Assembly (NCBI GenBank): GCA_934162255.1
Contig: CAKPIG010000001.1
Coordinates: 124,001 to 188,000, forward strand
DNA: 64,000 nt
Direction: 5' to 3'
DNA from: an uncultured Clostridia bacterium
GTDB lineage: Bacteria; Bacillota; Clostridia; TANB77; CAG-508
The notes under the pieces were generated by a model. The model was not told the DNA's origin, made no database searches, and saw only the letters and a list, made by a program, of their open reading frames with translations. The translations under genes were made by a program, and so were the position numbers. Of this stretch, positions 26,165 to 34,907 are shown piece by piece (the stretch's first letter is position 1; each line of letters begins with the position of its first letter).

Positions 26165-26767
26165 ATGAAAATAAATTTAGCAAATAAATTAACAATATTC
26201 AGAATAATATTAGTGCCAGTAATGGCACTAATACCATATTTAAATTTAAATGGAGAAATATTAGGATTATCACAAACTTATTTTTGGATGTTATTGATAT
26301 TTATAATAGCATCTATAACAGATAAATTAGATGGATATATAGCACGTTCTAGAAACGAAGTAACTACATTTGGAAAATTTCTAGATCCATTAGCAGATAA
26401 AATATTAGTATTAACAGCAATGACACTGTTAGTAGAATTGGGGAAAATCCCAGCATGGATACCAATAATAGTACTAGTAAGAGAATTTATTGTATCAGGA
26501 TATAGATTAGTTGCTGTGGAAAAAGGAGGAAAAGTAGTAGCAGCATCAATATGGGGCAAATTAAAAACTGTAACACAAATGATTTCAATAATACTTATCA
26601 TGATAGACCCAAACAATTTTGCAGAATGTTTTAAGGGAAATCTATCAGGAGGAGAGTTTGCTATAAATTTAGTTACCACTTTACTAATATTAATATCAGT
26701 AATAGCAACAATATTTTCAGGAATAGATTATCTAAAAAATGGAAAAGAATTGTTATTTTCAGAGTAA
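26165..26767 (+). CDS. pgsA: CDP-diacylglycerol-glycerol-3-phosphate 3-phosphatidyltransferase
   Basis: 200 residues, polytopic. The CDP-alcohol phosphotransferase motif is complete: Asp56, Gly57, Ala60, Arg61, Gly70, Asp74 and Asp78. Makes phosphatidylglycerol phosphate, the first committed step to phosphatidylglycerol and cardiolipin. Starts two bases after the protease stop with a GGGAG ribosome site inside that gene. Confidence 0.95.
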   Translation: MKINLANKLTIFRIILVPVMALIPYLNLNGEILGLSQTYFWMLLIFIIASITDKLDGYIARSRNEVTTFGKFLDPLADKILVLTAMTLLVELGKIPAWIPIIVLVREFIVSGYRLVAVEKGGKVVAASIWGKLKTVTQMISIILIMIDPNNFAECFKGNLSGGEFAINLVTTLLILISVIATIFSGIDYLKNGKELLFSE

Positions 26768-26808
26768 TATTTATAAATAGTAAAGAATTCTATTTTTGGA
26801 AAAAAGAC

Positions 26809-26837
26809 TTGACAAAATAAGAAAATTAAAGTAATAT
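26809..26837 (+). promoter_or_regulatory. Sigma-A-type promoter of greA
   Basis: TTGACA and TAATAT with a 17 bp spacer. A small AGCGGC/GTCGCT hairpin (26853-26869) lies in the leader; its purpose is unknown. Confidence 0.72.
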
Positions 26838-26910
26838 ATTAGTTGCATAATGAGCGGCGTTAAGTCGCTATTTATGTTATATAAGGAAATTATATAGGGA
26901 GGCAAAGATT

Positions 26911-27387
26911 ATGGATGAAAAAGAAGTAATATTAACACAAGAAGGCTTTGATAATATTGAAAAAGAATTAGAATATTTAAGAACTGAAAAAAGAGCAGAA
27001 ATAGCTGAAAGAATAAAAATTGCATTAGGATTTGGAGACTTATCCGAAAATTCTGAATATGATGAAGCAAAAAATGCACAAGCAGAAAATGAAAACAAAA
27101 TAGCAGAATTAGAAAATAAAGTAAGATATGCAAAAATAATAGATGAAAAAGAAATTGATACAAAAACTGTGCAAATAGGAAACACTGTCAAAGTATATGA
27201 TGAAGATTTTGATGAAGAGGTAGAATACACAATAGTTGGTTCAACAGAAGTAGACCTAGCAGAAAATAAAATATCAAATGAATCACCATTAGGAAAAGCT
27301 TTATTAGGTGCAAAAAAAGGAGAAGAAGTATTGGTAGAAGCTCCTGCAGGAACACTTAAATACAAAATATTATCAATAACAAAATAG
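26911..27387 (+). CDS. greA: Transcription elongation factor GreA
   Basis: 158 residues, usual length. The N-terminal coiled coil (about 10-75) carries the acidic tip residues in GFGDLSENSEYDEAK, which enter the polymerase secondary channel to trigger cleavage of backtracked RNA. The C-terminal FKBP-like domain has ISNESPLGKALLG. RBS GGGAGG. A terminator follows directly after the gene. Confidence 0.97.
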   Translation: MDEKEVILTQEGFDNIEKELEYLRTEKRAEIAERIKIALGFGDLSENSEYDEAKNAQAENENKIAELENKVRYAKIIDEKEIDTKTVQIGNTVKVYDEDFDEEVEYTIVGSTEVDLAENKISNESPLGKALLGAKKGEEVLVEAPAGTLKYKILSITK

Positions 27388-27400
27388 AAGAATATTTTTA

Positions 27401-27430
27401 AAATGTCAAAAATTTGTTTGACATTTTTTT
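27401..27430 (+). terminator. Rho-independent terminator of greA
   Basis: AAATGTCAAA/TTTGACATTT, perfect 10 bp stem, loop AATTTG, T run. Its 3' arm contains TTGACA, which may double as the lexA -35 box. Confidence 0.85.
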
Positions 27431-27478
27431 TTGCTTATGATATTATAATGTCAATAAAAAAATGAGGAGTGATAAAAA

Positions 27479-28126
27479 ATGGGAACAAGAGCAGAAACAA
27501 CAAAAAAAGAAAAGGCAATATTAAAATTTATAGAAAATCAAGTTAATGAAAATGGTTATCCACCATCTGTAAGAGAAATAGGAAAAGCAATAGGATTAAG
27601 TTCAACTGCAACAGTACATGCATATTTATCAAAATTAGAAAAACAAGGATATATAAAAAAACAAGATAAAAAAGGAAGAACATTAAAAGTAATAAAAGGA
27701 AGTAATGAAGAGCCATTCAAAAAGGCAAGCAAAGACTTTTATGTTCAAAAAGAACTTATAGAGGTTCCTGTTATAGGGAAAATAACAGCAGGTCAACCAA
27801 TACTTGCAGTTGAAAATATAACAGATACATTTCCAATACCAATTGACTTTGTAGGAAATAGTGAAAGCTTCATGTTAACAGTAAGCGGAGAAAGTATGAT
27901 TGAAGCTGGAATACTTGATGGAGATTATATACTAGTAAAAAAACAAAATGATGCCAGAAATGGAGAAATAGTAGTAGCTTTAATAGGAGAAGAAGCAACA
28001 GTAAAAACATTTTATAAAGAAAAAGATTATATAAGACTACAACCAGAAAATCATACAATGGATCCAATTATAGTGCCAGACTGTAAGATTTTAGGAAAAG
28101 TGGCAGGAGTATTCAGAAAAATGTAA
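27479..28126 (+). CDS. lexA: LexA repressor
   Basis: 215 residues. Winged helix at 10-70 (YPPSVREIGKAIGLSSTATVHAYLSKLE cut at the family's usual points), self-cleavage site Ala104-Gly105 in KITAGQP, nucleophile Ser139 in SGESM and Lys176 in ATVKTF. Represses SOS genes until RecA filaments trigger self-cleavage. The operator is expected to be GAAC-N4-GTTC-like. A similar palindrome is present in the dinB promoter of this window, whereas none of good quality is seen upstream of lexA itself. Confidence 0.96.
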   Translation: MGTRAETTKKEKAILKFIENQVNENGYPPSVREIGKAIGLSSTATVHAYLSKLEKQGYIKKQDKKGRTLKVIKGSNEEPFKKASKDFYVQKELIEVPVIGKITAGQPILAVENITDTFPIPIDFVGNSESFMLTVSGESMIEAGILDGDYILVKKQNDARNGEIVVALIGEEATVKTFYKEKDYIRLQPENHTMDPIIVPDCKILGKVAGVFRKM

Positions 28127-28147
28127 CAACAAAAAACGAGAAAATTC

Positions 28148-28176
28148 TTGCTATTTATTTCTCAGTATAATATAAT
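28148..28176 (+). promoter_or_regulatory. Sigma-A-type promoter of the GH18 gene
   Basis: TTGCTA and TATAAT with a 17 bp spacer, just downstream of lexA. Confidence 0.6.
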
Positions 28177-28217
28177 GAAAATGAACTTATAAAATGAGAA
28201 AGAAGAGGTAGCAACAT

Positions 28218-29903
28218 ATGAAGATAAAAAAGAAAAAAGGCAATATGATAAAAAGAGTATTACTAATTCTAGTATTACTAATAGTAGCAATTCTTGTATT
28301 AATAAAAGCAAATAATTATTTAAGAGAAAAAGAAAATGAAGAGGTTAATTTAGTAATTAACAACAATAATGTAACTTCAAGATTAAAAGAAAAAGTACTT
28401 ATTGAAAATGGAATCATATATATATCAATGAGTGATGTAAAGAATTTTTTTGATAAGTACATATATATCGAAGATGAAATAAATGAAATTGTAACAACAT
28501 ATGATAAAAAAATAGCTAGTATAGGCTTTGATGTAAATAAGTTAACTATAAATGGAGCAATTAAAAAGATAAATGCTTCTGCAAGAAAAGTTGATGATGA
28601 AATAGTATATCTTCCAATATCTGAAATGACAGATGTATATAATATAGAAATATCTAATAAAGAAGAAAGCAAAGTAGTAATGATAGACTCATTAGATAGA
28701 GAACAAATAAAAGCATATACAAAATCAAAATTGTCATTAAAATGGAAAAAAGAATTCTTTTCTAAAACAGTAGGAAAAACATCAAAAGGAGAAGCTGTAA
28801 TTGTAATATCAAAAGATGAAAATGGATGGACCAAAATAAGAACAGATAGCGGAAAAATTGGATATGTAAAGACAAATAAATTGATTAATTATACAACAGT
28901 AAGAGAAAATTGGGAAGAAGAAAAACAAATAAATGGAAAAGTAAATATGTTTTGGGACTATTTCTCACAACATGTACAAGCACCAGATAGAGCAGGACAA
29001 ACAATTGATGGAGTAAATGCAGTATCTCCTTCATTCTTCTATTTGGATTCAAATGGAAATTTAAAAGATAATGTAAAAACATCAGGGCAGAAATATATAG
29101 AATGGGCACATTCTAATGGTTACAAAGTATGGCCAATGATTTCTAATTCAGATGCAGGAATAAAAGTAACATCAAATATATTAAATAGTTATTCAAAAAG
29201 ACAAGAATTAATAGAACAAATTGTAGAAAAGTGTGTAGAATATGGAGTAGATGGTGTTAATGTAGATTTTGAAAATATTTATGAAGCAGATAAAGATAAA
29301 TATTCAAGATTTATAATAGAATTAGTACCAAGAATGAAAGAAATTGGAATTGTAACATCTGTTGATGTAACAGCTCCAGATGGAGATCCAAATTGGTCTT
29401 TATGTTATGATAGACAAGTAATAGGAAATGTAGCAGATTATTTAGTATTTATGGCATATGATCAATATGGAACATCAAGTTCAAAACCAGGAACTACAGC
29501 TGGACTAAATTGGGTAGAAACAAGTTTAAAGAAAATTATAAATTATGATGAAGTAGAAACAGAAAAAATTATATTAGGTATGCCATTATATACAAGAATT
29601 TGGACAATAAATTCAGATGGATCTATAGCAAGTAGAAATGTAGTAAATATGGTAGATATAAATAAATCAATACCAAATAATGTAGAAAAACAATGGGATG
29701 ATGAATTAAAACAATATTATGTAGAATATACTTCAGGAAAACAGACAAAGAAAATGTGGATTGAAGATGGAACTTCAATTGCAGCAAAAGTTGCATTAGT
29801 AACACAATATAATTTAGGAGGAACATCTTGTTGGGAAAAAGATAGAGAAACATCTAATGTTTGGACTATTATAAAAGATGAATTAGCAAAAGAAGGGAAA
29901 TAA
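28218..29903 (+). CDS. Membrane-anchored GH18-family cell-wall/spore hydrolase with SH3 domain
   Basis: 561 residues. A single membrane helix at about 11-31, a copper-amine-oxidase-like N-terminal repeat region (about 45-150), a bacterial SH3 domain (about 170-225, ENGWTKIRTDSGKIGYVKT) and a C-terminal GH18 barrel. The catalytic motif is DGVNVDFE at 345-352 with Glu352 as acid; Asn replaces one Asp, as in YaaH-type spore enzymes. Probably cleaves peptidoglycan N-acetylglucosaminyl bonds during cortex lysis or wall turnover. Own promoter and terminator. Confidence 0.86.
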   Translation: MKIKKKKGNMIKRVLLILVLLIVAILVLIKANNYLREKENEEVNLVINNNNVTSRLKEKVLIENGIIYISMSDVKNFFDKYIYIEDEINEIVTTYDKKIASIGFDVNKLTINGAIKKINASARKVDDEIVYLPISEMTDVYNIEISNKEESKVVMIDSLDREQIKAYTKSKLSLKWKKEFFSKTVGKTSKGEAVIVISKDENGWTKIRTDSGKIGYVKTNKLINYTTVRENWEEEKQINGKVNMFWDYFSQHVQAPDRAGQTIDGVNAVSPSFFYLDSNGNLKDNVKTSGQKYIEWAHSNGYKVWPMISNSDAGIKVTSNILNSYSKRQELIEQIVEKCVEYGVDGVNVDFENIYEADKDKYSRFIIELVPRMKEIGIVTSVDVTAPDGDPNWSLCYDRQVIGNVADYLVFMAYDQYGTSSSKPGTTAGLNWVETSLKKIINYDEVETEKIILGMPLYTRIWTINSDGSIASRNVVNMVDINKSIPNNVEKQWDDELKQYYVEYTSGKQTKKMWIEDGTSIAAKVALVTQYNLGGTSCWEKDRETSNVWTIIKDELAKEGK

Positions 29904-29916
29904 ATTCCTTCTTTTT
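29888..29916 (+). terminator. Rho-independent terminator of the GH18 gene
   Basis: AAAAGAAGG/CCTTCTTTT arms with a run of five T; overlaps the stop codon. Confidence 0.82.
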
Positions 29917-29946
29917 GTTCTATTTATTTAAAAGCTCGAATATTAA

Positions 29947-30813
29947 TTGCTAGAGGTGATTAATACGGAAACATATTATATAAAAAAGATGGATAAGCCC
30001 ATATCATTTATAAATAAGATTATAGGGCTTAAAGTAGATAATGACAGAAACATATTATTATATGGTAATTTAGAGAAGAATAGTTATATAAACAAAATAT
30101 TAAAAAAATTAGAAAAAAAGGAAATTTACAATATTGTTTTAGAAAAAAATCTGCAAGAGAATGAAAAACTTATATGTGCTTTAAATGCAAACCAGAAAAA
30201 GATATTTGATGGAAGATGGCTAGAGAAATATATTTCTATAGAAATATTAGATTATATAATAAATAAAATGATAGTAAAAAAAGAAGAAAAAGAGATAGCA
30301 ATTTTAACAAATGAAATTACAGATTTAAGTATAGAAACAATCAAAATTCTTGCAAAACAATATAAAAAGACTACAGTAGTAAGTAATAATATTAATAAAT
30401 TAAAAAGAATAGAAAGAGAAATGTATGAAAAAGAAGGAATATTAATTATTCTATCAAATAATTTAAAGAAAAGTTTGCAAAAATCAGAATTAATATTAAA
30501 TATAGACTTTTGTAGTGAGGTATTAAACAAATACAAAATATATGAAAAAGCAGTTATATTAAATTTGGAAGGAAGTGTAAAAATAGATAACAAAAGATTT
30601 GAAGGAATAAGTATAAATAATTATGAAATAAATGTAGAAAGAGAAGAATTGATTTGGAAGAGTGATAAAGATTTATACTATAATAAAGATTTATTAGAGG
30701 CTGCACTATATACAAAAGATACATTTCACAATATTAGAAACAAAATTAAAAAGCAAAAAATATCAGTAAAAGAACTATATGGAGTGAATGGAAAAATCGA
30801 AAGATTTTATTAA
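29947..30813 (+). CDS. Unknown protein with uncertain start
   Basis: Up to 288 residues, not recognised. A mixed alpha/beta pattern (ILLYGNLEKNSYINKIL; IAILTNEITDLSIETIKILAKQYKKTTVVSNN; IEREMYEKEGILIILSNN) suggests a Rossmann-like fold, but no nucleotide loop is evident. No standard start has a proper ribosome site: AGAGGTGAT at 29951-29959 would best serve the ACG at 29965, while TTG 29947 and GTG 29956 lie in or before it. Continuous with no internal stops and followed about 75 bases later by the PBP gene. Confidence 0.6.
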   Translation: MLEVINTETYYIKKMDKPISFINKIIGLKVDNDRNILLYGNLEKNSYINKILKKLEKKEIYNIVLEKNLQENEKLICALNANQKKIFDGRWLEKYISIEILDYIINKMIVKKEEKEIAILTNEITDLSIETIKILAKQYKKTTVVSNNINKLKRIEREMYEKEGILIILSNNLKKSLQKSELILNIDFCSEVLNKYKIYEKAVILNLEGSVKIDNKRFEGISINNYEINVEREELIWKSDKDLYYNKDLLEAALYTKDTFHNIRNKIKKQKISVKELYGVNGKIERFY

Positions 30814-30890
30814 AATGCTTTTCTTTTTAGCAAAAATATAATATAATAGAAATGTCAAAAATTAATACTTGTGAAAGGAAGTAAAAATTA

Positions 30891-33461
30891 ATGGTAGAAA
30901 AAAAGAAAAAAGTTAAAAAAGTAAATAAACAAACTAAGCCAAATAAAAAAGATACAAAAATGAAATTTAAATATAAACATCCTAAATTAGCAATAGCATT
31001 AAAAATAATATTAATTATGTTTTTAGTATTATGTGTGGTTGGAACAGGAGTATTAATAGGACTAATATATGGAATATGGGGAGATGATTTAAAAATAAAT
31101 GTATCAGACCTTATTCTATCAGAAAATTCTGTTGTAAAAAATGCTGATGGAGAAATATTAGCAGAATTAACAGGTGACTCAAATAGAAAAATAATTACAC
31201 TAGAAGAAATGTCTCCATATTTACCAAAAGCATATATAGCAATAGAAGATGAAAGATTTGAGAAACATCATGGAATAGATATTAAAAGAACAGGAGCTGC
31301 AATACTTTCATTTATAACTCATGCAGGAAAATCAACTGCGGGAGGAGGAAGTACAATAACTCAACAGGTTGTAAAAAATATCACGCAAGATAAAGCATCT
31401 AGTGGAATAAGTGGTGTAGTGAGAAAAGCTAAAGAATGGGCAAAAGCTTATCAAATAGAAAAAGAATTGTCAAAAGACCAAATACTAGAATTATATTTGA
31501 ACTTGATATTTATAGGTGGAAATAAAGATAATTGTGGTGTAGAAATTGGAGCAGAATATTATTTTAATAAATCTTCAAAAGATTTGAGTATTGCACAATG
31601 TGCATTTTTAGCAGGAATTAATCATTCTCCTAATAAATATAATCCATATGGAGAAACAGATAATACAGAAGCAATTGCAAAAAGAACAAAAACCGTATTA
31701 GGCCAAATGAAAAAACTTGGATATATAAACCAAGAAGAATATGATGGTGCTGTTGCAGAAGTTGGTGCTGGATTTAAATTTGAAAATGGAGCAAAAGGAA
31801 ATGTATATTCTTCACACACAGATGCATTATTAACACAATTAATAAAACAAATAGCAGAAGAAAAGGAGATTTCAGAAAAAGCGGCTCAAACATATTTGTA
31901 CAGTAGTGGGTTAACAATATATTCAACACAAGTATCATCAGTACAAAATGTAATGGAAAATGAAGCACTAGATAAAAAATACAACTTAAAATCAAAAACA
32001 CAAAAAGACGAAGATGGAAATGCAGTATTAGCACAAGGTGCTGCAGTTGTAATTGATCCAAAAACAGGATATGTAGTTGGAGCAGTAGGACAATTAAGAG
32101 AAAAAACAACATCAAGAGGATTAAACAGAGTAAATTCTTTAAGACAAACAGGTTCATCAATAAAACCATTGGCTGATGTACTTCCAGGACTTGAAGAAGG
32201 AACTATCACACCGGCAACAATATATGCAGATTTAAAAACAACATTTGGAGCAAATTATGAGCCAGAAAACTATAATGGATTTTCAAGATTGAGAACTATC
32301 AGAACAGCATTAACAACATCTCAAAACATTCCATTTATAAAGGTAATGGCAGAAGTAACACCTGCAAAATCAATAGAATACCTAGAAAAATTAGGAGTAA
32401 CATCATTAGATGAAACAAAAGATAATAACTTACCATTAGCAATAGGTGGTATGACATATGGAATTAGCCCATTAGAAATGGCAGCAGCATATGCAGCAAT
32501 TGCAAATGATGGAAATTATATTGAACCAACATTCTATTCAAAAGTAGAAGATTCAGATGGGAAGGTTGTATTAGAACCACATCAAAAAACACAAAAAGTG
32601 TGTTCAGAAGATACAGCATATATAATAAAAAATCTAATGACATCTGTAGTAAAAGGTGCAGATGGATATGCTGGAACAGCAACATATTGTGCAATAAAAG
32701 GAATAGATGTTGCAGCTAAGACTGGTACAACAAACGGAAGTAAAGATAGGTGGTTATGTGGATTTACAAATTATTATGCTTGTGCAGCTTGGTATGGATA
32801 TGACCAACCAGAAAGAATAAGTTATCCAGGTAAAAACCCAGCAGGATTATTATTTAGTGGAATAATGTCAAAAATTCATAAAGGTTTAGAAGCTTCAACA
32901 TTTACAAGACCAGATAGTGTTGTTGAAGAAACTGTATGTAGAACAAGTGGAAGATTAGCTACAGATAAATGTACAGACACATATACAGAAATATTCAGGA
33001 AAGATCATTTACCAGAAGAATGTGATGCACATACAAACCAATATACTATATGTACAGAATCAGGAAAATTAGCAAATGAATTCTGCCCTGAATCTGCAAA
33101 AGAAAACAGATCAGCAAACTATGTAGTAGAAAAGGAAAGATTGGGATTATGGAAAACATATGGAATATCAACAACAAGTGATGCAATACCTACAGAATAT
33201 TGTACAATTCACACAAAAGAATCTACTACAGTAGTAGAGACTCCAAATAATAATAACAACAATGCAAGTTCAAATGAAGATAATAAGCCAGATGATTCAA
33301 ATACAAAACCAGAAACACCTGACAATACGACTCCTGATGATAATAAACCAAATAAACCAGATGATTCAGAGTCACCAACAAAACCTGAGAAACCAGAAAC
33401 ACCAGAAACACCAGAAACACCATCAGAAGGAGATTCAGAAGAAGAAAAACCACAAACATAA
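30891..33461 (+). CDS. Class A penicillin-binding protein 1A
   Basis: 856 residues. Lys-rich cytoplasmic tail, membrane helix at about 36-60, GT51 glycosyltransferase (EDERFEKHHGID; STAGGGSTITQQ; KEWAKAYQIEKELSKDQILE) and transpeptidase (SSIK with Ser422 and Lys425, SQN in TTSQNIPF, KTGTT). Polymerises and crosslinks peptidoglycan. Beyond the transpeptidase are two CxxSGxLA-type cysteine segments (VCRTSGRLATDKC and ICTESGKLANEFC) and a low-complexity Asn/Asp/Pro/Glu/Thr tail with PETPETPETP. The tail probably spans the wall. Confidence 0.95.
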   Translation: MVEKKKKVKKVNKQTKPNKKDTKMKFKYKHPKLAIALKIILIMFLVLCVVGTGVLIGLIYGIWGDDLKINVSDLILSENSVVKNADGEILAELTGDSNRKIITLEEMSPYLPKAYIAIEDERFEKHHGIDIKRTGAAILSFITHAGKSTAGGGSTITQQVVKNITQDKASSGISGVVRKAKEWAKAYQIEKELSKDQILELYLNLIFIGGNKDNCGVEIGAEYYFNKSSKDLSIAQCAFLAGINHSPNKYNPYGETDNTEAIAKRTKTVLGQMKKLGYINQEEYDGAVAEVGAGFKFENGAKGNVYSSHTDALLTQLIKQIAEEKEISEKAAQTYLYSSGLTIYSTQVSSVQNVMENEALDKKYNLKSKTQKDEDGNAVLAQGAAVVIDPKTGYVVGAVGQLREKTTSRGLNRVNSLRQTGSSIKPLADVLPGLEEGTITPATIYADLKTTFGANYEPENYNGFSRLRTIRTALTTSQNIPFIKVMAEVTPAKSIEYLEKLGVTSLDETKDNNLPLAIGGMTYGISPLEMAAAYAAIANDGNYIEPTFYSKVEDSDGKVVLEPHQKTQKVCSEDTAYIIKNLMTSVVKGADGYAGTATYCAIKGIDVAAKTGTTNGSKDRWLCGFTNYYACAAWYGYDQPERISYPGKNPAGLLFSGIMSKIHKGLEASTFTRPDSVVEETVCRTSGRLATDKCTDTYTEIFRKDHLPEECDAHTNQYTICTESGKLANEFCPESAKENRSANYVVEKERLGLWKTYGISTTSDAIPTEYCTIHTKESTTVVETPNNNNNNASSNEDNKPDDSNTKPETPDNTTPDDNKPNKPDDSESPTKPEKPETPETPETPSEGDSEEEKPQT

Positions 33462-33466
33462 AATAC

Positions 33467-33485
33467 CCCCACATTAAATGTGGGG
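33467..33485 (+). terminator. Hairpin between the PBP gene and cysS
   Basis: CCCCACAT/ATGTGGGG perfect 8 bp stem with TAA loop. No T run follows, so it may be an mRNA-processing or stability element rather than a terminator. Confidence 0.5.
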
Positions 33486-33509
33486 TATAATGCTAAAAAG
33501 GAGGCAAAA

Positions 33510-34892
33510 ATGGATATATTTTTTTATAATACTTTAACAAAAAAGAAAGAAAAATTTGTGTCAATTGAAGAAAAAAAGGTAAAGATGTATTCATGTGGAC
33601 CAACTGTATATAAAGATGCCACAATTGGAAATATGAGAACAAATTTATTTCAAGACACTTTAAGAAGAGTTTTGAAATATAATGGATATGAATTAAAACA
33701 TGCTATGAATATAACAGATGTAGGTCACTTAGTATCAGATGGTGATGAAGGAGAAGACAAAATGTTAAAATCAGCAAGAGAAGAGCATAAAACTCCTTTA
33801 GAAATAGCAGAACACTATACTGAATTATTTTTTAGAGATTTAGAAAGATTAAATATAGAAACTCCAGAAATAATATGTAAGGCAACAGAACATATAAAAG
33901 AAATGCTGGAATTGGTACAAAAGATCATGGAAAATGGATATGCTTATGAAACATCAACAGCAATATACTTTGATGTAGCAAAATTAGATGAATATGGAAT
34001 ATTATCAGGAGTCAATTTAAAGGAACAAAAATCAGGTGCAAGAGTAGAAGTTGATCCTGAAAAGAAAAATCCATATGATTTTGCGTTATGGATAAAAGCT
34101 CCAGAGAATCACTTAATGAAATGGGATAGTCCATGGGGACCAAGCTATCCAGGATGGCATATAGAATGTTCTGCAATGAGTAAAAAATACTTAGGAGAAG
34201 AATTTGATATACATACAGGCGGAATTGATTTAATCCCAACACATCATGAAAATGAAATAGCACAAAGCAAAGGGGCATGTGGGAAAATTCCAGCAAGATA
34301 TTGGATGCATGGAGAATATTTATTAATAAATGGTGGAAAAATGTCAAAAAGCCTCGGAAATGTATACTTATTGCATGACATTATAGATAGAGGATATGAT
34401 CCATTAGTATACAGATTATTTAATTTTTCATGTCATTATAGAGGAAAATTAAATTTTACATGGGAAGGAATAGAATCTGCATCAGTATCACTTATAAGAT
34501 TAAGAGAAGGATATCAAAAACATTTTGAAGGAAATGCAAATGTTTCAGATGAAAAAATAAATGATATGGAAAATAGATTTCATCAGGCAATAAATGATGA
34601 CTTAAATATGCCTCTAGCTATGAGTGTTGTATGGGAAGCTATTAAATATCCAGAAAAATCTAAAAAAATAGCGGAATTATTAAGAAAATTTGATACAGTA
34701 CTAGGAATAAAAATAGATTATAAAAAAGAAGAAGAAAATATTCCAGAAGAAATACAAAAACTTATAGAAGAAAGAAAACAAGCAAGAGAATTGAAAGACT
34801 GGGCAAAATCTGATGAAATTAGAGATATAATAAATGAAAAAGGATATGAAATTAAAGATACTAAAAATGGAACAGAAATAATAAAAAAATAA
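33510..34892 (+). CDS. cysS: Cysteine-tRNA ligase
   Basis: 460 residues from ATG 33510 with AAAAGGAGG upstream; the frame is open 30 bases earlier without a start signal. Class I synthetase: SCGPTVYKDATIGNMRT contains the HIGH equivalent, here TIGN, so the first His is Thr; GGKMSKSLGN is the KMSKS loop. Zinc ligands are kept: the Cys of SCGP, the Cys of IECSAM and the His/Glu of HHENEIAQ. Charges tRNA-Cys. argS follows 15 bases later, probably in the same unit. Confidence 0.95.
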   Translation: MDIFFYNTLTKKKEKFVSIEEKKVKMYSCGPTVYKDATIGNMRTNLFQDTLRRVLKYNGYELKHAMNITDVGHLVSDGDEGEDKMLKSAREEHKTPLEIAEHYTELFFRDLERLNIETPEIICKATEHIKEMLELVQKIMENGYAYETSTAIYFDVAKLDEYGILSGVNLKEQKSGARVEVDPEKKNPYDFALWIKAPENHLMKWDSPWGPSYPGWHIECSAMSKKYLGEEFDIHTGGIDLIPTHHENEIAQSKGACGKIPARYWMHGEYLLINGGKMSKSLGNVYLLHDIIDRGYDPLVYRLFNFSCHYRGKLNFTWEGIESASVSLIRLREGYQKHFEGNANVSDEKINDMENRFHQAINDDLNMPLAMSVVWEAIKYPEKSKKIAELLRKFDTVLGIKIDYKKEEENIPEEIQKLIEERKQARELKDWAKSDEIRDIINEKGYEIKDTKNGTEIIKK

Positions 34893-34907
34893 TGAAGGGA
34901 GAAGATA

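Noticed and set aside
33209..33477. Several overlapping frames in all directions near the PBP tail
   Set aside because: They arise from the repetitive CCAGAAACA coding for the PETP tail.
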